Assembly (NCBI GenBank): GCA_030450535.1
Contig: JAKDIK010000165.1
Span: 1-6,281 of the forward strand
Reading direction: 5' to 3'
DNA: 6,281 bases
Source: Propionibacteriaceae bacterium
GTDB taxonomy: Bacteria; Actinomycetota; Actinomycetes; Propionibacteriales; Propionibacteriaceae
The position numbers and the translations under genes were made by a program. Below the pieces are notes generated by a model. It had not been told where the DNA came from. It saw only the letters and a program-made list of their open reading frames with translations, and ran no database searches. Shown here in pieces: positions 5,945-6,281 of this stretch; the stretch's first letter is position 1, and every line of letters begins with the position of its first letter.

Positions 5945-6281
5945 TTCGCGTGGTGATCGCCGACGACCAGACGCTGATTCGCTCGGCGCTGGCGACGACG
6001 CTGGGCATCGAGGACGATCTGGACGTCGTGGGCGAGGCCGGCACGTGTCGCGCCGTGGTGGAGGGGTGCGCGGCGACGCGGCCGGACGTCGGCCTGCTCG
6101 ACGTGCAGATGCCCGCGGGTGGCCTGGCCGTGGAGGACGGCATCGACGCGCTGCCGGCGCTGCTGGCCGGTGCGCCGGGAGCGCGGGTGCTCGTGCTGAC
6201 CACCTTCGGACGCCCCGGCTACCTGCGCCGCGCGATGGAGGCGGGCGCGGTCGGATTTCTCGTCAAGGACACCCCGATCGA
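5941..6281 (+). CDS. NarL/DesR-type response regulator, receiver domain (cut by window end)
   Basis: The first 113 codons of a response regulator are visible; the gene runs past the window edge. They form a nearly complete receiver domain: the acidic pair Asp8-Asp9 (VVIADDQTLIRSAL), phospho-acceptor Asp54 in LLDVQMP (52-58), the switch threonine in VLTTF (85-89, Thr87 or Thr88), and the conserved Lys109 in GFLVKD (105-110). The N-terminal wording is that of the NarL/DesR/LiaR group, whose members are about 200-220 residues and end in a LuxR-type helix-turn-helix, so such a DNA-binding domain is expected just outside the window but is not seen. The start is fixed by the ATGA overlap with the kinase stop and by an AAAGGAG site. 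One oddity is a longer than usual loop between Asp54 and the next helix (AGGLAVEDGIDALPAL, 59-74). Its likely targets are its own operon and possibly the divergent transporter promoter. Confidence 0.93.
   Translation, partial: MIRVVIADDQTLIRSALATTLGIEDDLDVVGEAGTCRAVVEGCAATRPDVGLLDVQMPAGGLAVEDGIDALPALLAGAPGARVLVLTTFGRPGYLRRAMEAGAVGFLVKDTPI

Overview
The window is uniformly G+C-rich, and its codons end almost entirely in G or C. Two of its five genes start with GTG, and the genes sit close together with clear purine-rich ribosome binding sites. Together with a DesK/DesR-like two-component system placed directly after an ABC exporter, and a SucE-like AAE-family transporter, this points to a high-GC actinobacterium. 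The genus cannot be named from the sequence alone.

Layout. The left half is read on the minus strand. A UDP-glucose 6-dehydrogenase gene (ugd, 47-1225) lies downstream of a gene for an aspartate:alanine-exchanger (AAE) family membrane transporter with two central TrkA-C/RCK-C domains (1350-2918). The 124-bp gap between them holds overlapping inverted repeats and short direct repeats. The right half is read on the plus strand and diverges from the transporter across a 122-bp intergenic region (2919-3040). It forms one apparent operon: ABC ATPase (3041-3913), ABC-2 permease (3966-4790), a membrane-bound DesK-like histidine kinase (4799-5944) and a NarL/DesR-type response regulator (5941 to the window end, where it is cut after 113 codons).

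How the genes work together. The right-hand operon looks like a self-contained sense-and-export module. A two-gene ABC exporter of the drug/lipid/peptide type is followed by a kinase with almost no extracellular domain and by its partner regulator. The kinase follows the permease after 8 bp, and its stop codon overlaps the regulator start by 4 bp (ATGA), so the pair is probably translationally coupled. Known modules of this layout include LnrJK-LnrLMN and YvfRSTU of Bacillus subtilis. A perfect 5-2-5 inverted repeat (TGACA-GG-TGTCA, 2970-2981) in the divergent region is a plausible operator for the regulator. If so, it could affect both the exporter operon and the divergent transporter gene.

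No RNA genes, CRISPR arrays, insertion sequences or phage genes were seen. The most noteworthy non-coding items are the 5-2-5 palindrome, a 22-bp tandem repeat that fills the ATPase-permease junction, and the mutually exclusive stems between the AAE transporter gene and ugd. All gene families here are known ones. I do not see evidence for a wholly new system; the exporter's substrate is the open question.
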